The notes under the pieces are model-generated. The model worked only from the letters and a program-made list of their open reading frames with translations, ran no database searches and was not told the DNA's origin. A stretch of DNA of 64,000 nt from JBPOHE01 sp052035915 (GTDB taxonomy: Bacteria; Pseudomonadota; Gammaproteobacteria; Chromatiales; Chromatiaceae): assembly GCA_052035915.1 (NCBI GenBank), contig JBPOHE010000033.1:1-64000 (forward strand). The letters run 5' to 3'. Positions 41,325 through 49,565 of the stretch are shown here, piece by piece. Both the position numbers and the translations under genes were made by a program. How positions within the stretch are numbered: position 1 is the stretch's first letter; every line of letters starts with the position of its first letter.

Positions 41325-42068
41325 TCACATGGTGACCACGACCTTTTGATAGAGGCCACCAAAATAGGTCGTCTTTTCGATCTTTTGCGGTTGCAGGTCG
41401 GACGGAATCCAGTCGGCGATCTCGCCATTCCAGAGATCCATGGCAAAGGGCTCCAGGAGCTTGAGGATGGGCACCATGATGTAGCGATGAGGATGCAGCC
41501 GACTGGGACGGTGATAATCCACGAACACCACCTTGCCGCCGGGCTTGGTCACCCGCAGCACTTCACGGATGACCTTTTTCCGCACATAGTCCGGCATTTC
41601 GTGCAGGAGGAAGAAGACCACGCTTTGATCGAAGGTTTGATCATCGAAACTCAGGCGACTGGCATTCTGACAATCCGGAACCACATTCGGGCAATCGCCC
41701 AGCTTGCGCATGAGGTTTTCCAGTTGGATGGGGGCCACATCCACCACGTCCAGACGGGCGTCCGGGGCCAGGCGGGCGGCCAGGCAGGGGGTGAAATCCC
41801 CATAGACACAGGCTACCTGCAGATTGCGTCCCGGCACCTCCTGACCCATCTCATTCAGCGCGCTGTCCCTGAGCCGGGTGAAGTTTCCCCACAGGATCAG
41901 GTTGATGAGCCATTGACGTTCAAAAATGCGTATGCTGCGCGGGTGAAGGTAGGCCCACCAATAGGTATTTTCCAGATACTCCGGAATGCTCGGGGTGGTC
42001 TTGGCCAAGTGGTTGGGAGAAAAGCCCAGGGTGGATTCGGCGGTCTTGAATGAGATCGTTTTTTGCAT
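41325..42068 (-). CDS. rquA: RquA, rhodoquinone biosynthesis methyltransferase-like enzyme
   Basis: A 247-aa protein with the class I methyltransferase fold, assigned to RquA, which converts ubiquinone to rhodoquinone. Family features seen: YLENTYWWAYLHPRSIRIFE, then RQWLINLILWGN, and the unusual SAM-motif region LQVACVYGDFTPCLAARL, where the normal ExGxGxG is replaced by CVYGDFT. LDVVDVAPIQL, FFLLHEMPDYVRK and VFVDYHRPSRLHPHRY follow. It is monocistronic, with a terminator-like hairpin downstream. Rhodoquinone is a low-potential quinone used for fumarate reduction and in some phototrophs. Confidence rests on the motif pattern rather than a search. Confidence 0.87.
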   Translation of the reverse strand: MQKTISFKTAESTLGFSPNHLAKTTPSIPEYLENTYWWAYLHPRSIRIFERQWLINLILWGNFTRLRDSALNEMGQEVPGRNLQVACVYGDFTPCLAARLAPDARLDVVDVAPIQLENLMRKLGDCPNVVPDCQNASRLSFDDQTFDQSVVFFLLHEMPDYVRKKVIREVLRVTKPGGKVVFVDYHRPSRLHPHRYIMVPILKLLEPFAMDLWNGEIADWIPSDLQPQKIEKTTYFGGLYQKVVVTM

Positions 42069-42821
42069 GTTGAAGCCCTTCTAATCGTCCAATCTCTCGT
42101 TGGTCTGTCTGGAACATTGGTCTACTGCGCCTCCTCTCTCCTGTTCCTGGATCCGATGTGGTCTGGAGGCTTGCCACATTTTCTTAATCTTTGCCTTATA
42201 GAATGCCGCCACCTTTCTCGGAGGGGCGGCGTACTTCCCGCCTCATGCGAGGCGACCCGCATAGATCGTCGCAATACAGAGGATTCGGCTCCCCTTGGCC
42301 AAGGTTTCACTCCAACGTCGCCTGCAATCGACTACCGGCTTACGAACGGCTGGTCGATCTGGTGCGAAGGCTTTGGAACTTGGCCAGATGTCAAGGCTAT
42401 GGACCCGAAGCTTTTGGCTCGGTAGTCTTCAAGCCGTTCCGCCCAACTCGTCCGTTGGGGGTCTTGACTTGAATGTCCGCTTGGATACGAAAACCAAACA
42501 TCACTAACTCGTTCCCTCGGACAGGTGTGAATGACGGCTTGATTCCGGTTGATCGAACCCCCGATCAACCTTGCTCGCCTCGTTTACCGACGGTGGGACA
42601 ACTTCCCAGCGTCGTTCACAGGCATTTACGGGACCTAAAAGCCGCCCTTATGGACGGTCGATTGTCGTTTTTTTACATCGGCCCAGTATCGTCTCTGGGC
42701 TTGCAAGGATTCAAATTTCCTGATCTAGGCACCTTGTAACATTAAACCTTTGTTGGGTCAACGCCACGTTGGCGGAAATAACACGCGCTTTGTGTCAGGT
42801 ATTGGGAAGCGCTGATTCGGG
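42069..42821. other. 753-bp gap, no supported gene
   Basis: Open frames are present but none shows family features; the longest plus-strand frame (42063-42425) is of mixed composition and starts inside rquA. The rquA promoter must lie at its left end. One perfect hairpin (42547-42570) is listed separately. The length of the gap suggests a lost or very diverged gene, or a non-coding RNA that cannot be recognised here. Confidence 0.4.
42547..42570. other. Perfect hairpin in the rquA-parA gap
   Basis: GGTTGATCG, 6-base loop AACCCC, CGATCAACC: a perfect 9-bp stem in the middle of a gene-free stretch. It is followed by TTGCTCG, so a terminator role is weak. It could belong to an unrecognised RNA. 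Confidence 0.45.
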
Positions 42822-43580
42822 TCAACCGGGGTTGTTCGGCAAAATCATGTCCACCACATCGGATACGGCATGACCTTTGACCGAGCGTACCAGAATCCGG
42901 CGACCGTTTTCCGCCTCGACTCTTCTGGCGAGTTGGGAACAGGCCATGAAGGAGGCGTCCGCCTCCATGATCGGACTGTCCACGTCGATGGCGAGGATCA
43001 GATCGGCGACCTGGCCGCAGAGAATCCCGGAGATTTCCTGATGCCCGGCGGGGGCGTTGATCAATACCAGGTCGTAACGGGGGGACAAGGTTTCTTTGAG
43101 GTAAACGAACAACCTTTCCCCATCGCAGTTCTGATACAGGTGTTCGAAGTCGATGCGCTGCCGTACCTCCACCACTTTGCCGTTATTGCCGGGCAGGAAG
43201 CTGATGAACGGCAGACCAGGGATCGGACTGATGCGATCGAGAAGATCCGGATACAGCCGTCCACGATGGAACTTGGTGAGGGGATGGCTGAGTTGTTGGA
43301 CGATTTTGGGATCCCGGTCGAGAGGCGGGCCGCCCTGGGCGCTACAGAGGATCTCGTAATCCTGGATGAGGTCATAAAGATTCTTCCCTTCCCCAAACCG
43401 GGGATATGAACCGAGGAGTTGATGAAATAGCAAGGGGATCGCCCCTTGTTCATACATCACCCCATCCAGCACCAGCACGTTTTTGGTCTTTTCGGCGAGG
43501 GCCTGGGCGCATTTCACCACATAAGTGGGCTTACCAGCGCCTCGCGTCATGGTGTGGAAGGAAACGAATTTCGGGTTCAT
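42822..43580 (-). CDS. ParA/MinD-like protein with degenerate ATPase motifs
   Basis: A 252-aa protein with the overall MinD/ParA fold. The deviant Walker A is altered: residues 12-19 read TRGAGKPT, keeping lysine 17 but replacing the hydroxyl residue that follows it with proline. The first lysine (signature KGG) is absent. The switch region reads DLVLINAPAG (170-179), with N175 where ParA proteins have a catalytic aspartate. A later segment (DLILAIDVDSPIMEADASFM) matches the family. Nucleotide binding may remain but hydrolysis is doubtful. It is divergent from a glycosyltransferase, perhaps as part of an envelope or polysaccharide locus. Confidence 0.75.
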   Translation of the reverse strand: MNPKFVSFHTMTRGAGKPTYVVKCAQALAEKTKNVLVLDGVMYEQGAIPLLFHQLLGSYPRFGEGKNLYDLIQDYEILCSAQGGPPLDRDPKIVQQLSHPLTKFHRGRLYPDLLDRISPIPGLPFISFLPGNNGKVVEVRQRIDFEHLYQNCDGERLFVYLKETLSPRYDLVLINAPAGHQEISGILCGQVADLILAIDVDSPIMEADASFMACSQLARRVEAENGRRILVRSVKGHAVSDVVDMILPNNPG

Positions 43581-43773
43581 GGACCTTGCCGAGAGTGGGT
43601 TATTACCGCTTCTAGAAGGAATCGTCGGTTCTGTGAGATCCTCCGTTTCCTCCCTCCATTACAAGTCAAGCCTCTCCTCGTCCGGAAGAGGGGCTCGCCA
43701 ACGGATATTTTTCATCTACAGTAGAGTAGTCGGCCTGTTTCGGCAATCTCAAAACGGTCCAGGGATATATCGA

Positions 43774-44592
43774 GTGATCCTTCCCAAGATGGCATCCAAC
43801 AATCTCTCCGCCTCGACAGAGACGGAACTCCCGACCGATGGGGTCTCCGCCGAGTCCAAGCCCCTGCCCAAGATATCCATCGTCATCCCCGCCTTCAATG
43901 AAGCCAAGCTGATTGCCACCACCCTGGAAGCGGTGTTTCAGGCCAGGACCGCCTACCAGGGGGAGGTCGAGGTCATTGTTGTCGATAATAATTCTTCCGA
44001 CGCCACCGGGGAGATCGCCGCCTCGATGGGGGCGATGGTGGTGTTCGAGCCCATCAATCAGATTGCCCGGGCGCGAAACGCCGGGGGCAAGGCGGCCACC
44101 GGCGACTACCTGATTTTTCTTGATGCCGACACTCTGATCGAGGGCGATATTCTCGCCAAGGTGGCGCGCTCGCTGGGGAGTGGCCAGGTGATCGGCGGCG
44201 GTGCCTGGGTGGAACCGGATTCTGGCTGGTTTAGTCGCCTGGTGTTCAAGTACGGCATCAACCTCATCCTGGCGATGAGAAACGTGACCGTCGGGCCATT
44301 TCTTTACTGTGACCGCCGTGCCTTTCTCGAAGTGGGGGGGTTCGACGAAGAGTTGTACGCCGCCGAGGAGTTTTCCCTCGCCAAGCGCTTAAAAGCCTTG
44401 GGAGAACGAACCCAGAAGAAATGGAAGATCATCCGATATGACGCCGGACACCGCATCGTCACTTCGGGCAGGAAGTTCGATAAATTCGGCGGATTGGAGA
44501 TGGCGGCCAGAAACGCCCACTTGATCTGGATGCCGAACCGGAAGTTGCGCCAGAAAAATCAATGCAAATTCTGGTATGACGTCCGCAAGTAG
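43774..44592 (+). CDS. Family 2 glycosyltransferase
   Basis: A 272-aa inverting GT2 (GT-A fold) enzyme. The start of the domain ISIVIPAFNEAKLIATTLEAV, the VDNNSSDATGEIA motif and the metal-binding DxD (FLDADTLIEGDIL) are clear. A late AAEEFSLAKRLKALG supplies the ED-type catalytic acid. The start is uncertain. GTG 43774 has AGGGA at 43761-43765 at a good distance; ATG 43789 (MASNNLSAS) lacks one. The donor and acceptor are unknown. The gene is followed after 51 bases by the barrel-like unknown protein. Confidence 0.88.
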   Translation: MILPKMASNNLSASTETELPTDGVSAESKPLPKISIVIPAFNEAKLIATTLEAVFQARTAYQGEVEVIVVDNNSSDATGEIAASMGAMVVFEPINQIARARNAGGKAATGDYLIFLDADTLIEGDILAKVARSLGSGQVIGGGAWVEPDSGWFSRLVFKYGINLILAMRNVTVGPFLYCDRRAFLEVGGFDEELYAAEEFSLAKRLKALGERTQKKWKIIRYDAGHRIVTSGRKFDKFGGLEMAARNAHLIWMPNRKLRQKNQCKFWYDVRK

Positions 44593-44643
44593 ACGCCGCC
44601 TCGGTCTCACCGGCCTCCTGGTCGTTTTCCCGCTCTGCACCGA

Positions 44644-45666
44644 ATGATCGAGTCTGTGGAAGCTTCCCTGTCGACTTCAACCCAGGTCCGACTCACCTTC
44701 TTCTGCGAACTGGCGCCGGAACCTCTGGAATCCCTCTTCAGCCGACCGGCCCTGGTGGAGCAACTCCAGGCGCTGAAGGCCCAGGTGAGCCTGGGCATCA
44801 TGGACTTCAGCCCGGAACGGACGGCGGTGGTGCGTCGCTTGAATGCCGCGGGTATCCCGGTGATTGCCTGGCAACTCCTACCCAAGGAACAAGGCTATTG
44901 GTATCACCTGGGCAACTGTGAAGCGGCGGTGAGGCAGTACGATGACTTCCTGGCTTGGACCCGCCGCCAGGACCTGGAATGGGCCGGGATTGGCATCGAC
45001 ATCGAACCCGATATCGGGGAATTCGAGTTATTGCTCACCCAGCCGTCACGCTTGGTCTCGGCCCTATGGCGACGGGGTTGCGGTAAGCAACGCCTGTGCG
45101 ATGGCGCGGAGGTGTACGAGCGGCTGGTGGCCCGCATGCAAGCGGACGGCTTCCCGGTTTCCAGCTACGAATTTCCCTTCATCGTCGATGAACTCAGAAC
45201 CGGTTGCACCTGGGTGAGGCGTCTGCTCGGCGTCACCTGTGTATCTTCCGACCAGATCGTCCTCATGCTCTACACCAGTTATTTCCGCCCCATAGGCACG
45301 GCGGTGCTCTGGAGTTATGCCCGGGATGCCGATTCGGTGGGGATCGGGGTCACCGGGGGCGGGGTCCAGCTCGAAGGCGTCAAGTTTCCGGCCCCCCTGA
45401 CCTGGGAGGAATTTTCCCGCGATCTTCTCTTGGCCACCCAGTGGTGCCCGGACATTCACATCTTCAGCCTTGAAGGGTGCGTGGAGCAGGGATTTCTGGA
45501 ACCTCTGGCCAGCTTCGATTGGAATCGGAGCCCCAAGCCGCCCCAACCCTGGGCCGCCATCGTCAAGCTATCGCGGCCCTTGTTTCGCCTGGGGCTCTGG
45601 CTGCTGGCCCGGCCCAGACTGAGCGTCGGGCTGCTGGCGGGAGGGGTGGCGTTGGCCCTGCTGTAA
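44644..45666 (+). CDS. Unknown protein, TIM-barrel-like with C-terminal anchor
   Basis: A 340-aa protein not recognised. Alternating strand/helix segments such as VSLGIMDFSPERTAVVRRLN, IPVIAWQLLP and EWAGIGIDIEPDI resemble a glycoside-hydrolase type beta/alpha barrel. Acidic residues (DIEPD, EFPFIVDE) sit at strand ends, where catalytic groups of such barrels lie. The end is hydrophobic (LFRLGLWLLARP, then SVGLLAGGVALALL), suggesting one or two membrane helices with the barrel on one side. No N-terminal signal. It is downstream of the GT2 gene and convergent with the next gene 4 bases away. Function not assigned. Confidence 0.6.
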   Translation: MIESVEASLSTSTQVRLTFFCELAPEPLESLFSRPALVEQLQALKAQVSLGIMDFSPERTAVVRRLNAAGIPVIAWQLLPKEQGYWYHLGNCEAAVRQYDDFLAWTRRQDLEWAGIGIDIEPDIGEFELLLTQPSRLVSALWRRGCGKQRLCDGAEVYERLVARMQADGFPVSSYEFPFIVDELRTGCTWVRRLLGVTCVSSDQIVLMLYTSYFRPIGTAVLWSYARDADSVGIGVTGGGVQLEGVKFPAPLTWEEFSRDLLLATQWCPDIHIFSLEGCVEQGFLEPLASFDWNRSPKPPQPWAAIVKLSRPLFRLGLWLLARPRLSVGLLAGGVALALL

Positions 45667-45669
45667 GGA

Positions 45670-46425
45670 CTAACCCAGCGGGGTGAGTCGGCGCTGATGA
45701 TAGCCGTCGGGCACCTCCATGAGCTTGGGATCGATGTTCTGGTGATGGATCTCGGTGAGCACACCGGGATTCCCTTTGAGCTTCACCCGGTACATCAGCG
45801 GCAGTTGATCGCCGTGGCCGAACACCGCTTCGTCCAGGGTCAGATAGCCCCGGGCCTCGGCGGCGAGGGCGCGGGAGAATCCCCCCCAGCGGCGCACCGT
45901 GGCCAGATCGGCCTCCGGCAACCCGAGCTGGGCGGCGGAGATGAGACAGATCTCGGATCTCGGCTTCTCTTTCTGCCGCAGTTGAAACAGCGCGCAGCTA
46001 TGACCCGCGGCCTGGGCCCGACGATCGGTCGATTGCAGGCTGAGATATTCCCTGGGGGTCGATGAGGCTGAGCTCTGGCCCGTTATCTGCTCCATTTGCT
46101 GACGCCAGGCGGGAGGCAACATGGCCATCTGGGTATTGACCTGCTGGCTGAGGGACTCATAGGTGCGGCGCCATTCAGCGACGGTCTTTTGGTCCAGGAG
46201 GCTGAATTCCTGTTTCGCCGGGTCGATGATGATGACCGCTTGGCGAGCGGCGTCGTAGAGGAACCAGTTGCGATTTGCGTGATTGTCGAAGCGCATCCGG
46301 CCCCCGGCGATCCTCAGCACATTGGTCTGGCCGGATTCGTCGTACACCAGGCTGGTGTCGGCCAGGCCCCAAGCCGGGAGCAAGGCGCCGAGAACAGAAA
46401 AAACCCGCATCAAGCTCGCGCCCAT
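45670..46425 (-). CDS. Exported protein of unknown function (DUF4412-like)
   Basis: A 251-aa periplasmic protein. The N-terminus is a signal peptide (MRVFSVLGALLPAWGLADT). The mature part begins with strand-rich SLVYDESGQTNVLRIAGGRMRFDN and has a FSLLDQKTVAEWRRTYESL segment, loosely resembling the DUF4412 group. GGAGG 9 bases before supports ATG 46425, although M6 could also serve. Its substrate or role is unknown. The gene ends 3 bases from the convergent barrel-like gene, leaving no room for separate terminators. Confidence 0.65.
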   Translation of the reverse strand: MGASLMRVFSVLGALLPAWGLADTSLVYDESGQTNVLRIAGGRMRFDNHANRNWFLYDAARQAVIIIDPAKQEFSLLDQKTVAEWRRTYESLSQQVNTQMAMLPPAWRQQMEQITGQSSASSTPREYLSLQSTDRRAQAAGHSCALFQLRQKEKPRSEICLISAAQLGLPEADLATVRRWGGFSRALAAEARGYLTLDEAVFGHGDQLPLMYRVKLKGNPGVLTEIHHQNIDPKLMEVPDGYHQRRLTPLG

Positions 46426-46607
46426 AGGGCCGTTCCTCCAGTAGGGGTAGAGAGAAAGACTGTGTCGAGCCGGGTGGCGGTCCCCGGGGTCGTGTCGCCC
46501 AGGCCCGCTACGGCCTCAGGGAGTGAGAGATCGAATCGGCCCAGAGGTTCCCCGATCATCCCATCGAGCTTACCAGTCAGCCGTCGGCTTCCCCTTGGAG
46601 AGAGCTC

Positions 46608-46676
46608 GTAGGGCGGCAACCCCTTGCCGCCATTTGATGCCGACCAGGGAGTGTCGGCAAAGGATTGCCGACCTAC
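46608..46676. repeat. BIME: pair of inverted REP elements
   Basis: The left REP, GTAGGGCGGCAACC with CCTTGCCGCC, faces a right REP whose complement reads GTAGGTCGGCAATCC with TTTGCCGAC. A second CGACC/GTCGG pairing lies in the middle. Length is 69 bp. This is the classic REP/BIME layout, here between the exported-protein gene and nudB, 27 bases from dyad element copy 6. No tyrosine-type REP transposase (RAYT) is in the window. Confidence 0.8.
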
Positions 46677-46703
46677 TCTGCTGTTTGGAAATCCTCGCGT
46701 AAC

Positions 46704-46830
46704 TTCCGAGCCTTGGGATCATGTCTATTTCTGTGGTTATTGTTCTTATTTAGAGAACAATATTGGCATTATTTCCTTATTTGTTCTTACTATGAGAACA
46801 ATAATCCGGCCTTTTCGATCGATGCCCGGG
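46704..46830. repeat. Dyad element, copy 6 (type A arm on right)
   Basis: A 127-bp copy (the longest) 48 bases past the nudB stop. The inner palindromes are at 46740-46760 (TTGTTCTT, ATTTA, GAGAACAA) and 46781-46801 (TTGTTCTT, ACTAT, GAGAACAA), with starts 41 bp apart. The right arm read inward begins CCCCGGGCATCGATCG (type A). The left arm (TTCCGAGCCTTGGG) is diverged and 6 bases longer. Confidence 0.9.
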
Positions 46831-46878
46831 GCCTTCAAACTTGTCGCCCGGGAGCAAAGGTTTCCAAACAGCTTCTTA

Positions 46879-47400
46879 TCAGCAGAAGGGCCGGAGAACC
46901 TCTGGAGTCAGTATTTCCCCGATCGCCCGTTGATTGGTCCAGGAACTGGCGAGCCGCATGGCGGCCGGCCAGGGCAGCCAGCGATGTTCGCTGTGCTCTT
47001 CGCGTTGCAGGCGGACGAGGCGCCGCCCGCCGAGCGCCAGACTGAACCAATGTTCGCGGTTGATGCGCACCTGGGGCGCATATCTGGGCCGCCAGGCGGG
47101 CAGGATGGGAAAGCTGAGGGAATAGCGGCAATCCACCAACCTACCGGCAAGCTCTAGACCGGTTTCCTCCTTCAGCTCACGGAGCGCCGCCTGTTGCGGG
47201 GTCTCACCCCATTCCAGACTACCGGTCACCGATTGCCAGAAGTAGCGCGGATGGGTACGGCGCAGCAACAAGACCTCGCCGGCCAGGGTATGGATCACCA
47301 CCAGCACCGACTCCGGTCGTTTGTAGACCCGGGAGGCGGGGAGCGGTTCGATCTCCTCCTTCCGCCCGATCTCGACTTCGATCTCGTCTTGGGCGTTCAA
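46879..47400 (-). CDS. nudB: Dihydroneopterin triphosphate diphosphatase (Nudix)
   Basis: A 173-aa Nudix hydrolase. The family box GSLEWGETPQQAALRELKEETGLEL (G-x5-E-x7-REUxEE) is complete. The surroundings YKRPESVLVVIHT, FWQSVTGSLEWGET and SWTNQRAIGEI closely follow E. coli NudB, which removes pyrophosphate from dihydroneopterin triphosphate in folate synthesis. The ATG overlaps the aspS stop by 4 bases (ATGA), and the aspS-nudB order is conserved in gammaproteobacteria. It has an N-terminal extension of about 20 residues relative to E. coli. Confidence 0.92.
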   Translation of the reverse strand: MNAQDEIEVEIGRKEEIEPLPASRVYKRPESVLVVIHTLAGEVLLLRRTHPRYFWQSVTGSLEWGETPQQAALRELKEETGLELAGRLVDCRYSLSFPILPAWRPRYAPQVRINREHWFSLALGGRRLVRLQREEHSEHRWLPWPAAMRLASSWTNQRAIGEILTPEVLRPFC

Positions 47401-49175
47401 GCCTCGGCCTGAGGCTTGCGGAGCCGGATCGAGAGTTCCCGTAACTGTTCCTGGCCGACCTCGGAGGGCGCGCCGGTGAGCAGGCAGGCGGCGGTCTGGG
47501 TTTTGGGGAAGGCCATGACCTCACGGATGGAGGCGGCACCGGTCATGAGCATGACCAGTCGATCCAGCCCGAAGGCCATGCCGCCGTGGGGTGGGGCGCC
47601 ATAGCGCAGGGCGGTCAACAGGAAACCGAATTTCTCCTCGGCCTCCTCGTCGCCGATATCGAGCAGACGAAACACCCGTTGCTGGACCTCGGGGCGATGG
47701 ATGCGGATGGAACCGCCGCCGATCTCGCTGCCGTTGAGCACCATGTCATAGGCGCGGGACTTACAACCGCCAGGGTCCTGCTCCAGGAGACCCAGGTGAT
47801 CATCCTTGGGCGCGGTGAAGGGATGATGCAGCGAACTCCAGCGATGATGGATCTCGTCCCACTCGAACATGGGAAAGTCCACCACCCAGAGCGGACGCCA
47901 GCCCCTGACCACCAGGTGGAGGTCTTGACCCAGCTTGAGCCGCAAGGCCCCCAGGGCCTCGTTGACGATGGTCGCCCGGTCGGCGCCAAAAAAGATGAGA
48001 TCGCCGCTCTCGGCGCCGGTGCGTTGCAACAGGCTCGTCACCACCTCGTCCGGCAGGAACTTGAGGATCGGCGACTGCAAACCATCGCGGCCCTTGGCGA
48101 GATCGTTGACCTTGATGTAGGCCAGACCCTTGGCGCCATAGATGCCGACAAACTGGGTATAGTCGTCGATCGCCTTGCGGCTGAGTTCGCCGCCCTTGGG
48201 GACGCGCAAGGCCGCCACCCGTCCCTTGGGGTCCCTGGCGGGAGCGGAAAATACCTTGAATTCCACCGCCTGCATCAGATCTCCCACATCCACCAATTCC
48301 AGGGGGTTGCGCAGATCCGGGCGATCGGTGCCGAAGCGCCGCACCGCCTCGTCATAGGTCAGACGTGGGAAGGGATCCGGCAGGGCGATTTCGAGTACCT
48401 CGCGGAACAGCTCCCGGATCATGGCCTCCATGACATGCATGAACTCGTCCTCGGTCATGAAGGAGACCTCGAGGTCGAGCTGGGTGAATTCCGGCTGACG
48501 ATCGGCCCGCAGATCCTCGTCGCGGAAACAGCGCACGATCTGGTAGTACCTGTCCATGCCGGACATCATCAACAACTGTTTGAACAACTGCGGCGACTGC
48601 GGCAGGGCGAAGAAATGTCCGGGATGGGTGCGACTGGGCACCAGATAGTCCCGGGCGCCCTCGGGGGTGGCCTTGGTGAGCATGGGGGTTTCGATGTCCA
48701 AAAACCCTTCGGCATCGAGAAACCGGCGCATGGTCCGCGTAACCCTGGCCCGCAGGCGCAGGCGTTCCTGCATCTGGGGTCGTCGCAGGTCGAGGTAGCG
48801 ATAGCGCAGCCGGAGTTCCTCGGAAAGGTTGTCGTCGTCGAGTTGGAACGGCGGCGGCTCGGAGCGATTCAGCACCTCCAGGCTGTGGCCCAGGATCTCG
48901 ATCTCCCCGGTCGGCAGATCGGTATTTTCCGTGCCCGCCGGGCGCCGACGCACCGCTCCCCGTATCCGCAGTACATACTCGCTACGCACCTGTTCGGCGG
49001 TGTGGAAGGCGGTCGGCAGTTCCGGATCACAGACGATCTGAACCAGACCGGCCTTGTCCCGCAGGTCGATGAAGATGATGCCCCCATGGTCACGCCGCCG
49101 GTGCACCCAGCCGCACAAGTCCACTTCGATCCCAACATGGGAGGCGTTCAAATCTCCACAATAGTGGCTGCGCAT
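47397..49175 (-). CDS. aspS: Aspartyl-tRNA synthetase
   Basis: A 592-aa class IIb synthetase. The N-terminal OB-fold anticodon domain (VDLCGWVHRRRDHGGIIFIDLRD), class II motif 2 (RYYQIVRCFRDEDLRADRQPEF) and motif 3 (GMAFGLDRLVMLMTGAASIREVMAFPK) are visible, along with the bacterial GAD-type insertion (EFKVFSAPARDPKGRVAALR). The full bacterial length is present. The start MRSHYCGDLNASHVG matches the family. A hairpin (49229-49249) and dyad element copy 7 lie upstream. Confidence 0.97.
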   Translation of the reverse strand: MRSHYCGDLNASHVGIEVDLCGWVHRRRDHGGIIFIDLRDKAGLVQIVCDPELPTAFHTAEQVRSEYVLRIRGAVRRRPAGTENTDLPTGEIEILGHSLEVLNRSEPPPFQLDDDNLSEELRLRYRYLDLRRPQMQERLRLRARVTRTMRRFLDAEGFLDIETPMLTKATPEGARDYLVPSRTHPGHFFALPQSPQLFKQLLMMSGMDRYYQIVRCFRDEDLRADRQPEFTQLDLEVSFMTEDEFMHVMEAMIRELFREVLEIALPDPFPRLTYDEAVRRFGTDRPDLRNPLELVDVGDLMQAVEFKVFSAPARDPKGRVAALRVPKGGELSRKAIDDYTQFVGIYGAKGLAYIKVNDLAKGRDGLQSPILKFLPDEVVTSLLQRTGAESGDLIFFGADRATIVNEALGALRLKLGQDLHLVVRGWRPLWVVDFPMFEWDEIHHRWSSLHHPFTAPKDDHLGLLEQDPGGCKSRAYDMVLNGSEIGGGSIRIHRPEVQQRVFRLLDIGDEEAEEKFGFLLTALRYGAPPHGGMAFGLDRLVMLMTGAASIREVMAFPKTQTAACLLTGAPSEVGQEQLRELSIRLRKPQAEA

Positions 49176-49228
49176 AACCTGGTCACCTCGAAATCAGCTT
49201 GGCCGGAAGGCCCGGGAAAAGCTTGGCA

Positions 49229-49249
49229 TGGTAAAGACAGCCTTTACCA
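49229..49249. promoter_or_regulatory. Inverted repeat upstream of aspS
   Basis: TGGTAAAG, 5 bases, CTTTACCA forms a perfect 8-bp dyad 54-74 bases before the aspS start codon. It might be a leader hairpin or an operator. No T-box-like features are seen. Confidence 0.4.
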
Positions 49250-49326
49250 GGCGCAAGCCAGAGCCTGGTCCAAAAAGAAATACGCCTGTGGAGGTAGGAG
49301 GTCGATCGCGATCGCGTGTCGGATGC

Positions 49327-49448
49327 TTCCGGGCCTGGGCCTGTCGGCTTGGTTTATTGTTCTCATAATAAGAACGTAACTAATGATAATTAGCTAATTG
49401 TTCTCTAAAAGAGAACAAAAAGCGGCCATTTTCCGCCCATGCCCGGAA
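49327..49448. repeat. Dyad element, copy 7 (type A arm on right)
   Basis: A 122-bp copy between aspS (upstream side) and the 3' end of the DUF1513 gene. The inner palindromes are at 49357-49377 (TTGTTCTC, ATAAT, AAGAACGT) and 49398-49418 (TTGTTCTC, TAAAA, GAGAACAA), with starts 41 bp apart. The spacer contains TAATGATAATTAGC. The right arm read inward begins TTCCGGGCATGGGCGGAAAA; the left begins TTCCGGGCCTGGGCC. Confidence 0.92.
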
Positions 49449-49565
49449 CCACCAAACGCCATGCCCATTTCTTGCGGGACGTTCTTTCACTGGCGAATTC
49501 GAGGACGCCGCCTGGAGCGGCGACACTCTTCATCATTCAAAACGGGGAGTCGTCGAGTAGGGACA

